Shown: positions 25,212-34,032, counted from the stretch's first letter. The stretch is 64,000 nt of DNA from Vicinamibacterales bacterium (GCA_035699745.1 DASSPH010000013.1:47413-111412), one strand, 5' to 3'. Notes: generated by a model from the sequence alone, not told the origin. A program made the numbers and translations.

Positions 25212-26879
25212 GTGACCGTCACGCCTCCGCGCCGCTTGCTGTTCCTCGCTTCCCTGCTGTGGGCGGTTTGCCTGTCCCTTCCGGCGGCGCGCACACCTGA
25301 CGCTCGACGAGCACAAGCGCCTTCGGCGGGTTCGGGGCTGTTCGTCGCCTCACACGAGTGCATGGCGTGCCACAACGGAATGACGTCGGCGTCCGGCGAA
25401 GATCTCTCGATCGGCGTCGCGTGGCGGGCGACGATGATGGCGAACTCATCGAGGGATCCGTACTGGCAGGCGTCCGTGCGGCGCGAAACGATCGATCATC
25501 CGCGGGCGGCGCACGAGATCGAGGATGAATGCTCGACCTGCCACATGCCGATGTCGCACACCGCGGCGCGCGCGGCGGGCACGCCGGCTTCCGTCTTCGC
25601 GCACCTGCCACAGGCAGCGCGTCCCGGCGCCGCCCAGCCTGATGCCCTGTCTCGCCTCGCGCAGGACGGCGTGTCGTGCACGCTGTGCCACCAGATCACG
25701 CCGGGCAATTTCGGCTCGCCCGGCAGCTTCAGCGGCGGTTTCACCATCGACACCAAGACGCCGGCCGAGGCGCGTCCGCTGTTCGGGCCGTTCACGCCGG
25801 ACCCGGCGCTTCAGAAGGTGATGCACTCGGCGACGGGATTCCGCCAGACCGAGGGAGCGCACGTCCGCCAGTCCGAGCTGTGCGCGACCTGCCATACGCT
25901 CTACACCACGGCGCGCGACCGCGCCGGTCAGGCCGTCGGCCGCTTTCCCGAACAGGTGCCGTTCCAGGAATGGCAGCATTCGATCTACGTCGAGTCGGCG
26001 AGCTGCCAGACGTGCCACATGCCGGCGATCGCCGGCGAGGCGCCGATCGCGTCCGTGCTCGGCCAGCCGCGCGCCGGCGCCAGGAAACATTCGTTCGTCG
26101 GCGGGAACTTCTTCGTGCTCGCGATGCTGAATCGCTTCCGCGACGCGCTCGGCGTGGAGGCGCTGCCGGCGGAACTGGAGCAGGCATCTGCGTCGACGCT
26201 GGCGCATCTCGAGGAATCCACCGCGCGGCTGACGATCGATCGCGCCGCGAGCGACGGCCGGCAGCTGACGGTGGACGTGTCGATCGCGAACCTGTCGGGG
26301 CACAAGCTGCCGACCGCATACCCTTCGCGCCGTGCGTGGATCCGCTTGATCGTCCGCGACGGCTCCGGGCGGACGGTGTTCTCGTCCGGCGCGCTGCGGC
26401 CGTCCGGCGCGATCGAGGGGAACGCGAACGACGAGCAGCCGGCCGCCTTCGAGCCGCACTATCGCGAGATCCGGCGCGGCGATCAGGTGCAGATCTACGA
26501 GTCGATTCTGGCGGACGGCGCCGGCGCAATCACGACGAGCCTGATCTCGGCGCTGCGCTACGCGAAAGACAACCGGCTGTTGCCGAAGGGCTTCGACAAG
26601 CACACGGCGCATGCCGACATCGCCGTCCACGGCGACGCGCGCGACGACGCCGACTTCACGAGCGGCGGCGATCGCGTCCGCTATGCGGTGGACCTGGCGG
26701 GCGCGTCCGCCCCGTTCACCGTCGAGGCGGCGCTGCTGTTCCAGCCGATCGGATTCCGCTGGGCCGACAATCTCCGCGGCTACCCGGCGGACGAGCCGTC
26801 CCGGTTCGTGCGGTATTTCGACGCCATGTCGTCGCAGAGCGCGGCGCCGCTGGCCACCGCCTCCGCGACCGTCCGGTAG
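25212..26879 (+). CDS. Secreted pentahaem cytochrome c
   Basis: A GTG start at 25212, 4 bp after the previous stop, gives 555 residues. A signal peptide (RRLLFLASLLWAVCLSLPA) precedes five CXXCH motifs: CMACH (50-54), CSTCH, CTLCH, CATCH and CQTCH (near 260). Additional Cys/His-rich context such as HMPMSH suggests bis-His ligation. The C-terminal 280 residues lack haem and include an Ig-like or beta-rich segment (LTVDVSIANLSGHKLPTAYPSR) common in large periplasmic multihaem proteins. It is the last gene of the plus-strand arm and overlaps no other feature. The partner cytochrome-barrel protein is the likely electron exchange point, though direction is not known. Confidence 0.87.
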   Translation: MTVTPPRRLLFLASLLWAVCLSLPAARTPDARRAQAPSAGSGLFVASHECMACHNGMTSASGEDLSIGVAWRATMMANSSRDPYWQASVRRETIDHPRAAHEIEDECSTCHMPMSHTAARAAGTPASVFAHLPQAARPGAAQPDALSRLAQDGVSCTLCHQITPGNFGSPGSFSGGFTIDTKTPAEARPLFGPFTPDPALQKVMHSATGFRQTEGAHVRQSELCATCHTLYTTARDRAGQAVGRFPEQVPFQEWQHSIYVESASCQTCHMPAIAGEAPIASVLGQPRAGARKHSFVGGNFFVLAMLNRFRDALGVEALPAELEQASASTLAHLEESTARLTIDRAASDGRQLTVDVSIANLSGHKLPTAYPSRRAWIRLIVRDGSGRTVFSSGALRPSGAIEGNANDEQPAAFEPHYREIRRGDQVQIYESILADGAGAITTSLISALRYAKDNRLLPKGFDKHTAHADIAVHGDARDDADFTSGGDRVRYAVDLAGASAPFTVEAALLFQPIGFRWADNLRGYPADEPSRFVRYFDAMSSQSAAPLATASATVR

Positions 26880-26978
26880 CCGCGGATTTCACGGATTTCA
26901 CGGATTGCTGATTCGCGGGATGTCGCGGACACGGTGAGGTTCGGTTCCGAATCCGTGTTGTCCGTGCGATCCGGGGCG
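26880..26978. repeat. Short GGATTTCAC tandem and matching dyad in a convergent intergenic region
   Basis: Directly after the TAG stop, CGGATTTCA occurs twice in tandem, followed by CGGATTG. Some 40 bp later GAATCCGTG and GTCCGTGCGATCCG lie on the same strand, complementary to the first block. The block could therefore fold, and it lies between two convergent genes. It may act as a bidirectional terminator or be another member of the intergenic repeat class found throughout the window. No gene is present. Confidence 0.5.
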
Positions 26979-28424
26979 TCAGGGGCGGCGGAGCGCCCGT
27001 CCGGGCGCGGCGCCCTCCACGAACGCGCCGTCCTTGACCACCGCCACGCCGTTCACGAGCACATGGCGGACGCCGGCCGCGGGCACCGCCGGCGACGCGT
27101 AGGTCGCGCGATCCGCCACCGTGTCGAGATCGAACACCGCAATGTCGGCGTCCGCGCCGGCCTGCAGCCGTCCCTTGCGCGAGGCGCCGAGCCGCTGCGC
27201 CGGCATCAGCGACATCTTGCGGATCGCATCGCTCAGCGTCAGCGTCCGCCGCTCGCGGACGTAGCGCGCGAGGACGCGGGCGAACGCGCCGGCGGCGCGC
27301 GGGTGCCCCTTCCCGTTCTGCATCACCGCATCGCTCGCGATCATCGTCAGCGGATCGGCGATCACCGCATCGACGATGCTGTCGGGATTCGACTGGATGA
27401 GCACGAGGCGCGGCTCCGGCCGGGCGCGGTACTTCGCGAACGTCTCCGCCGTGAGCGCCTCGCCGGTTTCCGGAATCGACAGCTCGCGCTCGGTGATCCC
27501 GAGCCGCTGCTGCCAGCCCGGGTTGAAGACGGCGGACTTGAGATCGGTCATGCCCGCGCCGTACGGATAGCCCTCGACGGTGACGTCGAGTCCGCGCGCG
27601 CGCGCGCCGGCGATCATGCGCAGGCATTCCGGCACGTCCGCCAGGCAGCTGCTGTTGATGTGGACGATGTGCAGCGGCGCGCCGGTCACCGCGGCGGCGG
27701 CGATCACCTCGCCGACCGACTCGATGCTCGAGCCCGGCTCGATCCGGCCCGAGCTGCGGACGTGGACGAACACCGGCACGCGGTGCTCCGCGGCCACGCG
27801 GAACGTCTCGATTGCTTCCGCGCGCGTGGTGCCCGGCGTATAGACGAGCCCCATGCCGATGCCGAGCGCACCGGCGGCCAGTTCCTGCTCGAGCCGCGTG
27901 CGCAGCGCGCGCCGTTCGGCCTCGCCGGCGACGGTTTCCGTCTCGCGGCCGCTCGCCGGAACGATCGGTCCGGCCGGAGGCTCGGCGCCGAACGCGCGCA
28001 CGCGCGACCACGGATGGCTGGCGGACGTGCCGTAATTGATCGCGGCGCCGCCGCGGCGGGCGGCATAGAAGGCGGCGACGTCCGGGGCGCCAATCTCCAG
28101 GTCGAGCGCCGTGGTCACCCCCTGCTGCGCGGCGAGACGGTAGGTCGCCGCGTCGTTGACGTGGACGTGCAGGTCGATGAAACCCGGCGACACCACCAGT
28201 CCGCTCGCGTCGAGGGTCAGCGGCGCGGCCAGCGGCCCGGTCGAGACCGCGGCGATCCGTCCGGCGGCGATGCCGACGTTGCGGACGGCGTCGAGGCCGG
28301 TCTCGGGATCCACGACGCGTCCGCCGCGGATGACGAGATCGAAGGCCGGCGGCTGCGACGCCGCCAGGACGCCGGTCAGCGTGATGACCGCGCAGGCGGC
28401 GGCGAGGCGGCGCGTGGGACGCAT
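26979..28424 (-). CDS. Secreted amidohydrolase, N-acyl-D-amino-acid deacylase-like
   Basis: The protein has 481 residues with a signal peptide (residues 1-22). The amidohydrolase fold is shown by LVIRGGRVVDPETG, the metal-binding FIDLHVHVND, later HVRSSG and HIVHINSS segments, and a C-terminal GRLQAGADADIAVFDLDT. The family hydrolyses N-acyl-D-amino acids or related amides using zinc. The order of motifs fits D-aminoacylases better than dihydropyrimidinases. A periplasmic location is inferred. It ends a short minus-strand run and its start is 1 bp from the polysaccharide deacetylase stop, suggesting co-transcription. The substrate is unknown; it could act on peptidoglycan-derived D-amino acids. 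Confidence 0.8.
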   Translation of the reverse strand: MRPTRRLAAACAVITLTGVLAASQPPAFDLVIRGGRVVDPETGLDAVRNVGIAAGRIAAVSTGPLAAPLTLDASGLVVSPGFIDLHVHVNDAATYRLAAQQGVTTALDLEIGAPDVAAFYAARRGGAAINYGTSASHPWSRVRAFGAEPPAGPIVPASGRETETVAGEAERRALRTRLEQELAAGALGIGMGLVYTPGTTRAEAIETFRVAAEHRVPVFVHVRSSGRIEPGSSIESVGEVIAAAAVTGAPLHIVHINSSCLADVPECLRMIAGARARGLDVTVEGYPYGAGMTDLKSAVFNPGWQQRLGITERELSIPETGEALTAETFAKYRARPEPRLVLIQSNPDSIVDAVIADPLTMIASDAVMQNGKGHPRAAGAFARVLARYVRERRTLTLSDAIRKMSLMPAQRLGASRKGRLQAGADADIAVFDLDTVADRATYASPAVPAAGVRHVLVNGVAVVKDGAFVEGAAPGRALRRP

Positions 28425-28425
28425 G

Positions 28426-29376
28426 CTATTTCGTGAGGTCCACGACCCACTGCGGCGGATCGGGTTCGTCGCGCAGCCGCGACGGCTGGTTGAGGCTCAC
28501 CCGCCAGCGGTGCAGCCACGAGGGTCCGGAGGTGCCGACGAAGTCGTCCGGCGTCGCATAGGCCGCATCCTTCATCGCATCCGCCAGCGTCATCCAGCGG
28601 TACCCCCGCTTCTCGATCCGCGTCAGCAGCGCGTCGAGCGCGTCGGCGTGCAGATCGTTGGAGTGAATCAGGAGGATCTGCGCAATCTGACGATTGAACG
28701 TCTCGGCCGACAGCGTCTCGCACCAGTCGAGCATGGTGTCGGTGTAGGCCAGGTAGGCGTCGCGAATCTTCGCCGCGAGCGCCTGGTCGGGGGTGCGTAA
28801 CGCCCTGGTGTAAGCGGCCGAGAACACCCAGTCGCTGTTCTCGATCGTGAAGGGCGCGATGCGATAGCCGCGGCCGGTCAGGAACTTCTCCAGCGACGCC
28901 TTGATCTCCCTGGTCGGTCCCGTGTGCGTGTACGGGTGGCGGAACCAGCGCGGCTCCGCCGAGCCGCGCATGAGGCGCGTGGACGTGCGCTCGCCGCGGA
29001 CGATGTCGTCCTGGAATCTGTCGAGCGGGACGTCGTTCAGATCGAAATGGCTGTAGGTGTGGTTGCCGAGCGGCACGCCGCCTTCCACCCACATCCGCAG
29101 CAGCGCCGCCCGCTCCGGCACCATCGTCGGCCCGGCGTAGAGCTTGCCTTCGTTGACGAACGCGACCGCCGGCGCCTGGTGCGCCTTCAGCACCCGGAGG
29201 ATCGAGCCGGTCGTGCGGCGAGCCGACTCCAGATCGTCCATGCCCGTCGACTTCGGCAGATCGTCGAAGGTGAGGGCCATCGTACGTGCGCCGGATGCGC
29301 TGCCGGACTGGCCCTGCGCCGCCGTGGTGGCGGCCAGGATCAGCAGCGCCGCGAGACCCGCGAGCAGCCGCGTCAT
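28426..29376 (-). CDS. Polysaccharide deacetylase (NodB family)
   Basis: The protein has 316 residues with a signal peptide (1-20). NodB motif 1 is TFDD (Asp38 and Asp39), motif 2 is HTYSH (His106 and His110) and motif 3 is RHPYTHTG. These residues bind the metal and catalyse removal of N-acetyl or O-acetyl groups from peptidoglycan, chitin or exopolysaccharide. The C-terminal part contains LLIHSND, the expected metal-proximal His region. It should be periplasmic or secreted. It touches the stop of proline dehydrogenase and the start of the amidohydrolase, so the three genes are probably one operon. The natural polymer is not deducible. Confidence 0.88.
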   Translation of the reverse strand: MTRLLAGLAALLILAATTAAQGQSGSASGARTMALTFDDLPKSTGMDDLESARRTTGSILRVLKAHQAPAVAFVNEGKLYAGPTMVPERAALLRMWVEGGVPLGNHTYSHFDLNDVPLDRFQDDIVRGERTSTRLMRGSAEPRWFRHPYTHTGPTREIKASLEKFLTGRGYRIAPFTIENSDWVFSAAYTRALRTPDQALAAKIRDAYLAYTDTMLDWCETLSAETFNRQIAQILLIHSNDLHADALDALLTRIEKRGYRWMTLADAMKDAAYATPDDFVGTSGPSWLHRWRVSLNQPSRLRDEPDPPQWVVDLTK

Positions 29377-30303
29377 CTAACCTCCGAACAGGTTCTTCAG
29401 GACGAACGTGACGTTCGCGGGCCGCTCCGCGAGCCGGCGCATGTACCACGGATACCAGTACTCGCCGTAGCTGATGAGGACGCGGATCCGCCGTCCGCTC
29501 TGCGCCAGCCGCTGCTGCTGGCCGCGCTGGATGCCATACAGCATCGCAAACTCGTAGGCGGAGGGCGGGACGTTGTTCTTGTCGATGAACGCCAGCAGCC
29601 GATCCGCGAGCGCCGCGTCGTGCGTGGCGATGTGCAGCAGCGTGCCCGACTGCTGCGCGTCCGCGGCCATCAGCCGGCAGCAGAGCGTGTAGAAGTTCTC
29701 GTCGACGTCCGACTTCTTCGGATACGCGATCTCGGGCGGCTCGAGGTACGCGCCCTTGACGATCCGGACGGCCGGACCGAGCGGGATGAGGCTCTCGATG
29801 TCTTTCGCCGAGCGATAGAGATACGCCTGGATCGCGATGCCGACGCCCGGGTAGCGCGCCTTGCTGGTGCGGAACAGCTTCAGCGTGGGATCGACGTACG
29901 GCGAGTTCTCCATGTCGATCCAGACCGGGACGTTGTCGAGCCGAGCCGCCTTCTCGCAGATGCGGTCGAGATTCCGCTGGCACTGTTCGGGGTCGAGATC
30001 GAGTCCGAGCTGCGTCGGCTTCACCGAGATCTGCGCGTCCAGTCCGGCGGCCTGAACCTTGTCGAGCACGTCGAGATAGTGCTGTGTGACCCGTTCCGCC
30101 TCGTCGAGTGTGGTGACGCCTTCGCCGAGCCGCGTGAGGATGGTGTGGATCCGCTGCGGCTTCAGGACCGCGGCGGCGCCGAGCGCGTCTTCCACCTGCT
30201 CGCCCGGCATGAACGCGGAGACGGACCGTCGAACGAACGCCCGCCTGGTCGCCTGCTCCCGCAGGAACGCCGAGGTCGACATGGCGAGCAGCACCTTCCG
30301 CAT
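29377..30303 (-). CDS. Proline dehydrogenase
   Basis: I prefer ATG at 30303 (MRKVLLAMSTSAFLREQ) over GTG at 30312, giving 308 residues. Signature segments are RIVKGAYLEP, HIATHD, YGIQRGQQ and the terminal YGEYWYPWYMRRLAERP, which carries the substrate-binding Arg pair of PutA-type PRODH. The FAD-dependent enzyme oxidises proline to pyrroline-5-carboxylate and passes electrons to quinone at the inner membrane. Monofunctional PRODH of about 300 residues is the usual size. The pyrroline-5-carboxylate dehydrogenase gene is not in the window. A palindrome pair at 30333-30406 lies just upstream, so transcription probably starts there or reads through from the SDR gene. Confidence 0.92.
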   Translation of the reverse strand: MRKVLLAMSTSAFLREQATRRAFVRRSVSAFMPGEQVEDALGAAAVLKPQRIHTILTRLGEGVTTLDEAERVTQHYLDVLDKVQAAGLDAQISVKPTQLGLDLDPEQCQRNLDRICEKAARLDNVPVWIDMENSPYVDPTLKLFRTSKARYPGVGIAIQAYLYRSAKDIESLIPLGPAVRIVKGAYLEPPEIAYPKKSDVDENFYTLCCRLMAADAQQSGTLLHIATHDAALADRLLAFIDKNNVPPSAYEFAMLYGIQRGQQQRLAQSGRRIRVLISYGEYWYPWYMRRLAERPANVTFVLKNLFGG

Positions 30304-30332
30304 CACTGACACTGATTGTCCCCTTCTGCCCC

Positions 30333-30406
30333 GAAAAAAGGGGACAGTCCCCTTTTTCCCACAGCCGCGAAAACAGGCGCGAAAAATGGGGACTGTCCCC
30401 TTTTTC
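30333..30406. repeat. Two GGGGAC-N-GTCCCC palindromes with A/T flanks
   Basis: Copies at 30333-30358 and 30381-30406 each have GGGGAC and GTCCCC arms around one central base (A in the first, T in the second). They are flanked by A runs on the left and T runs on the right, 48 bp apart. A partial third unit (TTGTCCCCTT) lies at 30317-30326. Copy 2 abuts the SDR stop at 30407-30409. The stems resemble bidirectional terminators and parallel the GGGGTCAG palindromes at 5743-5920. Confidence 0.85.
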
Positions 30407-31201
30407 TCACAGCACGCTCCGGATCAGGCCGCCGTCCACCTGGACGGTCGCGCCGGTCATGTAAGCCGCGGCGTCCGACAGCAGGAACGCCGCCACGCGG
30501 CCGTATTCGTCGATCTGCCCGTAGCGGCCGAGCGGAATCGTCCCTTCCGCCTTCGCCTTCGCCTCGCCCACCGCAATCCCCTGCTTCTTCGCCGCGATCT
30601 CATCGAGCTGCTTGACCCGATCGGTGTCGATGCGCCCGGGGATGATCTGGTTGACGCGGATCCGGTCGGCCGCCAGCTCCAGCGCCAGCGTCTTGGCGAG
30701 CGCCGAGACCGACGCGCGCAGCACGGTGGACAGGCCGAGATTCGCGATCGGCTCCTTCACCGACGACGAGGTCGACATCAGGATCGCGCCGCCGCCGCGC
30801 CCCTTCATCGACGGCACCGCGGCGCGCACCATCCGGATGGTGCTGAACAGCAGCAGGTCGATCGCGTTCTGCCACGCCGCATCGTCGAACGAGACGGCGG
30901 GACCCGCCGGGGGGCCGCCGGCGTTGGTGAACAGCAGGTCGACGCCGCCGAAGCGCTCGATCGTCTGCCTGCCCCACGCCGCGATCTGATCGGCGTGACG
31001 GACATCCACCGGCGTCGCGAGGACCTGGGCCCCCGGCACGGCGCCGGCGATCCGCTTCGCCGCGGCGTCCAGCGTGGCGGGGGTCGTCGAGGAGATCGAC
31101 ACCGACGCCCCTTCGCGCGCCAGCGCTTCCGCCACCGCGTAGCCGAGGCCGCGGCTGGCGCCCCCGACCATGGCAACCTTCCCCTTCAGACCGAGATCCA
31201 T
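30407..31201 (-). CDS. Atypical short-chain dehydrogenase/reductase lacking YxxxK
   Basis: Start ATG at 31201 (MDLGLKGKVAMVGGASRGLG) overlaps the end of the DHDPS-like gene by 16 bp and gives 264 residues. A Rossmann fold is clear (GGASRGLG, DVRHADQ, TNAGGPP), and the active-site Ser lies in STSSSVKEP. The position of the catalytic YxxxK instead reads LSTVLRASV, so both Tyr and Lys are absent. A BKR-like SDR subgroup is known to lack the catalytic tetrad in this way, so the gene is not necessarily broken. The C-terminus (MTGATVQVDGGLIRSVL) is normal. The reaction is uncertain. Co-transcription with the DHDPS-like gene is likely. Confidence 0.82.
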   Translation of the reverse strand: MDLGLKGKVAMVGGASRGLGYAVAEALAREGASVSISSTTPATLDAAAKRIAGAVPGAQVLATPVDVRHADQIAAWGRQTIERFGGVDLLFTNAGGPPAGPAVSFDDAAWQNAIDLLLFSTIRMVRAAVPSMKGRGGGAILMSTSSSVKEPIANLGLSTVLRASVSALAKTLALELAADRIRVNQIIPGRIDTDRVKQLDEIAAKKQGIAVGEAKAKAEGTIPLGRYGQIDEYGRVAAFLLSDAAAYMTGATVQVDGGLIRSVL

Positions 31202-32100
31202 TCCATGCCTTTCTGCGAGGTCACCCACGCGAGCACACGGTCGAGCGCCAGTTTCGTCGGCGCGTCGAGCGCTCCCGCCGGCGCGCGCGTGGCGGCGCTC
31301 TTCAGCGCGCCGCGGCGACGCAGCACGTCCTTGCGGATCGCCATGCCGATGCCTTCCTGGAACTCGAACCGCATCAGCGGCACGGCGCGATAGAACACGT
31401 CCGCCGCCGCGTCCTTCTCGCCGGCATTCCAGTGTTTCATGATCCGCGCGAGGATTTCCGGGAACGCAAAGCCGGTCATCGCCCCCGTCGCGCCGGAGAT
31501 CAGCTCCTCGAGCAGGAACACGCCGCCGAGACCGCCGAAGATCTGCACCGTCGTGTCGCCGGCGGCCTCGAGAATGCGGGCGGTCTTGAACGGCGTCGGC
31601 GGATCCTCGAGCTTGATCGTCCGCGCCGCCGGCACCTCCTTCGCGATGCGCGCGAGCAGCGAGGGCTCCATCGCGAAGCCGGTGATCGGCGGGTAGTCCT
31701 GGACGATGATCGGCAGGTCCACCGCATCCGCCAGCGCCTTGTAGTGATTCACGACCGCGGCGGAATTGAGCTTCGGCATGCGCGGCGGACTCACCATCAC
31801 CGCCGCCGCGCCGAGCCCCTTCGCCTGGCGCGAGTAGCTGATGCAGGTCCGGGTGCCTTCAGCGGACGTGCCGGCGATGATCGGCACGCGCCCCGCGGCC
31901 TGCTCGACCACGACCTGAAGAATCTCCGCCCGCTCGCGCTCCTCGAGCCTCGCCACTTCCCCGGTGACGCCGAGCGCCGTCAGTCCGTTCGCTCCCTTGT
32001 CGATGAAGAGGTCGACCACCGCGCGCTGGCTCGCCGGATCGAGATCGCCTGAGTCGGTAAATGCCGTGGGGATAATGGAATAGACGCCTTCGAAAGCCAT
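31186..32100 (-). CDS. Dihydrodipicolinate synthase/N-acetylneuraminate lyase family aldolase
   Basis: I start at ATG 32100 (MAFEGVYSIIPTAF), which has TATGAT 10 nt upstream; an ATG at 32115 lies inside that hexamer. The protein has 304 residues, normal for the family. The catalytic Tyr is in VQDYPP and the Schiff-base Lys in TIKLEDPP. The pyruvate-binding region normally reads GxxGE; here it is GVTGEVARL. The family cleaves or forms bonds with pyruvate or 2-oxo acids. DapA, sugar-acid aldolase and 2-keto-3-deoxygluconate aldolase are all possible. No lysine biosynthesis genes are nearby, so a catabolic sugar-acid role with the adjacent SDR is more likely. The substrate is not established. 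Confidence 0.85.
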   Translation of the reverse strand: MAFEGVYSIIPTAFTDSGDLDPASQRAVVDLFIDKGANGLTALGVTGEVARLEERERAEILQVVVEQAAGRVPIIAGTSAEGTRTCISYSRQAKGLGAAAVMVSPPRMPKLNSAAVVNHYKALADAVDLPIIVQDYPPITGFAMEPSLLARIAKEVPAARTIKLEDPPTPFKTARILEAAGDTTVQIFGGLGGVFLLEELISGATGAMTGFAFPEILARIMKHWNAGEKDAAADVFYRAVPLMRFEFQEGIGMAIRKDVLRRRGALKSAATRAPAGALDAPTKLALDRVLAWVTSQKGMEWISV

Positions 32101-32135
32101 AAAGTACCGAATCATACGTCACGATAACAGCGGGT
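32101..32135. promoter_or_regulatory. Compact divergent promoter region
   Basis: Only 35 bp separate the ATG of the aldolase (32100, minus) from the ATG of the lipoprotein (32136, plus). On the minus strand TATGAT (32116-32111) ends 10 nt before the aldolase start. On the plus strand GATAAC (32123-32128) ends 7 nt before the lipoprotein start. Neither side has a Shine-Dalgarno site. A leaderless arrangement on both sides is the simplest reading. Confidence 0.4.
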
Positions 32136-32612
32136 ATGAAATCCAGATTCGCCGCAGCCTGCCTTCTCGCGACCCTCGCCGCCGCCGGGTGCAATCTGCC
32201 CTTCCTCAACGGCAAGGACAAGGACGAGACGAGCAGTCCCACGGGCCCGAGCCCGGCGGGCTCGCTGGACGCGTTCGCCGGCACGTGGTCATCGGTGAAC
32301 GCGTCCAACCCCGCGACCGGATGCGGCAACGTGAAGTACACGGTGACGCCGACGAACGCGACGAGCGCGAACGTGACGTTCACGGCCACCTGCGCCGGGA
32401 ACATCGCGGTCAGCGGATCCGGCGCGGGAACGCTGTCGGGCGACGCGATCAACTGGAGTGCGGCGGGGCTCGTCTCGCAGGGCGGCGTGAACTGCCCGTT
32501 CACGTTCACCAACAGCCGCGCCACCCTCGGCGCCGACGGCAACGTCACCGTCAACTACACGGGGACGGTCTGCGGGATCCCTGTCAGCGGAACCGAGGTG
32601 GTCAAGAAGTAA
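32136..32612 (+). CDS. Small secreted lipoprotein
   Basis: The protein has 158 residues. A basic N-terminus and hydrophobic stretch end in a lipobox, LAAAGC (Cys19), followed by Asn-Leu-Pro, so lipidation and outer-membrane sorting are likely. A Ser/Pro/Thr linker (30-43) precedes a small beta-rich domain with four Cys residues (CGNVKYTV, TATCAGN, NCPFTFT and GTVCGIP), which could form two disulfides. No enzymatic motif is seen. It appears to be monocistronic and divergently transcribed from the aldolase gene. It is not assignable to a named family from this view. Confidence 0.8.
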   Translation: MKSRFAAACLLATLAAAGCNLPFLNGKDKDETSSPTGPSPAGSLDAFAGTWSSVNASNPATGCGNVKYTVTPTNATSANVTFTATCAGNIAVSGSGAGTLSGDAINWSAAGLVSQGGVNCPFTFTNSRATLGADGNVTVNYTGTVCGIPVSGTEVVKK

Positions 32613-32630
32613 GGCTCACCATCGCCCGCC

Positions 32631-33926
32631 TCACTGAATCGGATGGAGCGCTCTGGTGTGCCATCCCGAGGCGCGATCCCAGACGTGAATCTGCCGCGGA
32701 CCGAAGCGCTCGGGGCAATGCTCCTGGGTGTGCCGTAGCTTTCCGGCAGCCTCCAGCGCGCGGTGCTTGTCCCAGTACTGCGCGCCGTAGGTCGCGCCCA
32801 GCAACTCGAGGTCGTAGGTGAACTCGTAGATCGCATCCGGCGCCCCCTGCGACGGCGACTCTTCAGGGATCTCGACGGTGCGCGCGATCAGGCGATCCGG
32901 CAGCACCTCGATCAGCGCCCGGTTGAAGCGCGATCCGGTGACCACGTTCAATTCCGACCGGGGCATGACGACCAGCTTGAGCGGCCGATCCGGCCCGCAG
33001 TCTTCGCAGAAGAACTGCGAGCCCGGCTCCTCCGGTCCCTGCCCGTGCATCGCTGCCGGATTCAGCAGTCCGATCATGCCGCCGTTCCGCGCCTGCTGAA
33101 AGCCGCCGATCAACAGGCGATCGCGCCCGAGCCACGCGAGCGCTTCGATCCAGCCGGCATGCACGAACGTGCCGGTCCGGTTGAACTCGCGGTCGAACAC
33201 CGTGACGATGGTCGGCTCCCACAGGTAATGATGCGCCGCCACCGCGACGCGGCCACCCGGCTCGGCCGCGACGGTCGTCATGGCCCACGGCGCACCGAAC
33301 GCGGTCCCCCGCAGCCGGTACTCGTCGTCGAACGAGAAGCGCCGCAGCACCGTGCCGCGCGTATCGAACGCCATCAGTTCGCCGCCGAGAACGCGATTGT
33401 CGCGCATCAGGCGGTGCGAGGTGACGACGTATGCCGCGGGATTCGATCCCGGGTGCGCCACCCACTGACGGCCGATCGAGCCGGGCAGCGTGCGGTATTC
33501 GGACGGAAACGCATACCGCCATCGCTCGGCGCCCGACATGTCCTGCGCCACGACACCCAGTTCTGTAATCTGAATCGTGACTGGGCCGGCGCCTGGCAGG
33601 CCGCCAAGAGCGAAGAAGGCTGCCGCAGAGATGACTATCAGGAGAAGGGCTGCTCCCGGCCACATCCACCGCGACGCCGGCATGGATAGCAGCGACAATC
33701 GCGCCGGCGGCGGCGCGGCGGCGCCTCGCGATTCCGAGTCACGCAGCCAGGCGTCGATTTCATCCGTGAAGGCGAAAACAGATCGTCCCCGCCCGCCGGG
33801 AACGCGGCGCACCGGAAGTGCCTGCGCTTTTTCCCATCTGCGGACAGTCCCGACGTCGCGACCCAGGTAGTCCGCGATCGCCTTCCACGAGTCCAGCCGG
33901 CGGTTACCCTCGGGGGAAGGCTGCAT
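32631..33926 (-). CDS. Transmembrane HTH regulator with beta-propeller-like sensor domain
   Basis: The start is ATG at 33926 with AAAGGA ideally placed upstream; the protein has 431 residues. Residues 10-62 form an excisionase/MerR-like helix-turn-helix (SWKAIADYLGRDVGTVRRWEK, then RSVFAFTDEIDAWL). One TM lies at about 88-109. The rest (about 115-431) is extracytoplasmic, beta-rich, with Trp and Asp turns and a CEDCG motif, without a clear named repeat. Such one-component membrane HTH proteins are common in Acidobacteriota and probably sense a periplasmic signal and bind DNA from the membrane. The divergent Kelch gene starts 107 bp away and is the natural candidate target. The signal is unknown. 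Confidence 0.75.
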   Translation of the reverse strand: MQPSPEGNRRLDSWKAIADYLGRDVGTVRRWEKAQALPVRRVPGGRGRSVFAFTDEIDAWLRDSESRGAAAPPPARLSLLSMPASRWMWPGAALLLIVISAAAFFALGGLPGAGPVTIQITELGVVAQDMSGAERWRYAFPSEYRTLPGSIGRQWVAHPGSNPAAYVVTSHRLMRDNRVLGGELMAFDTRGTVLRRFSFDDEYRLRGTAFGAPWAMTTVAAEPGGRVAVAAHHYLWEPTIVTVFDREFNRTGTFVHAGWIEALAWLGRDRLLIGGFQQARNGGMIGLLNPAAMHGQGPEEPGSQFFCEDCGPDRPLKLVVMPRSELNVVTGSRFNRALIEVLPDRLIARTVEIPEESPSQGAPDAIYEFTYDLELLGATYGAQYWDKHRALEAAGKLRHTQEHCPERFGPRQIHVWDRASGWHTRALHPIQ

Positions 33927-34032
33927 TTGGGTCCTTTCTACACAAAGAGCACTAATGCGCGCAAATGCCGATTGAGGTGCGTGCGCCGCGTGGACGATGC
34001 TCGGCTCCTCCAAACTCAGAGAGGAGCTCCCC

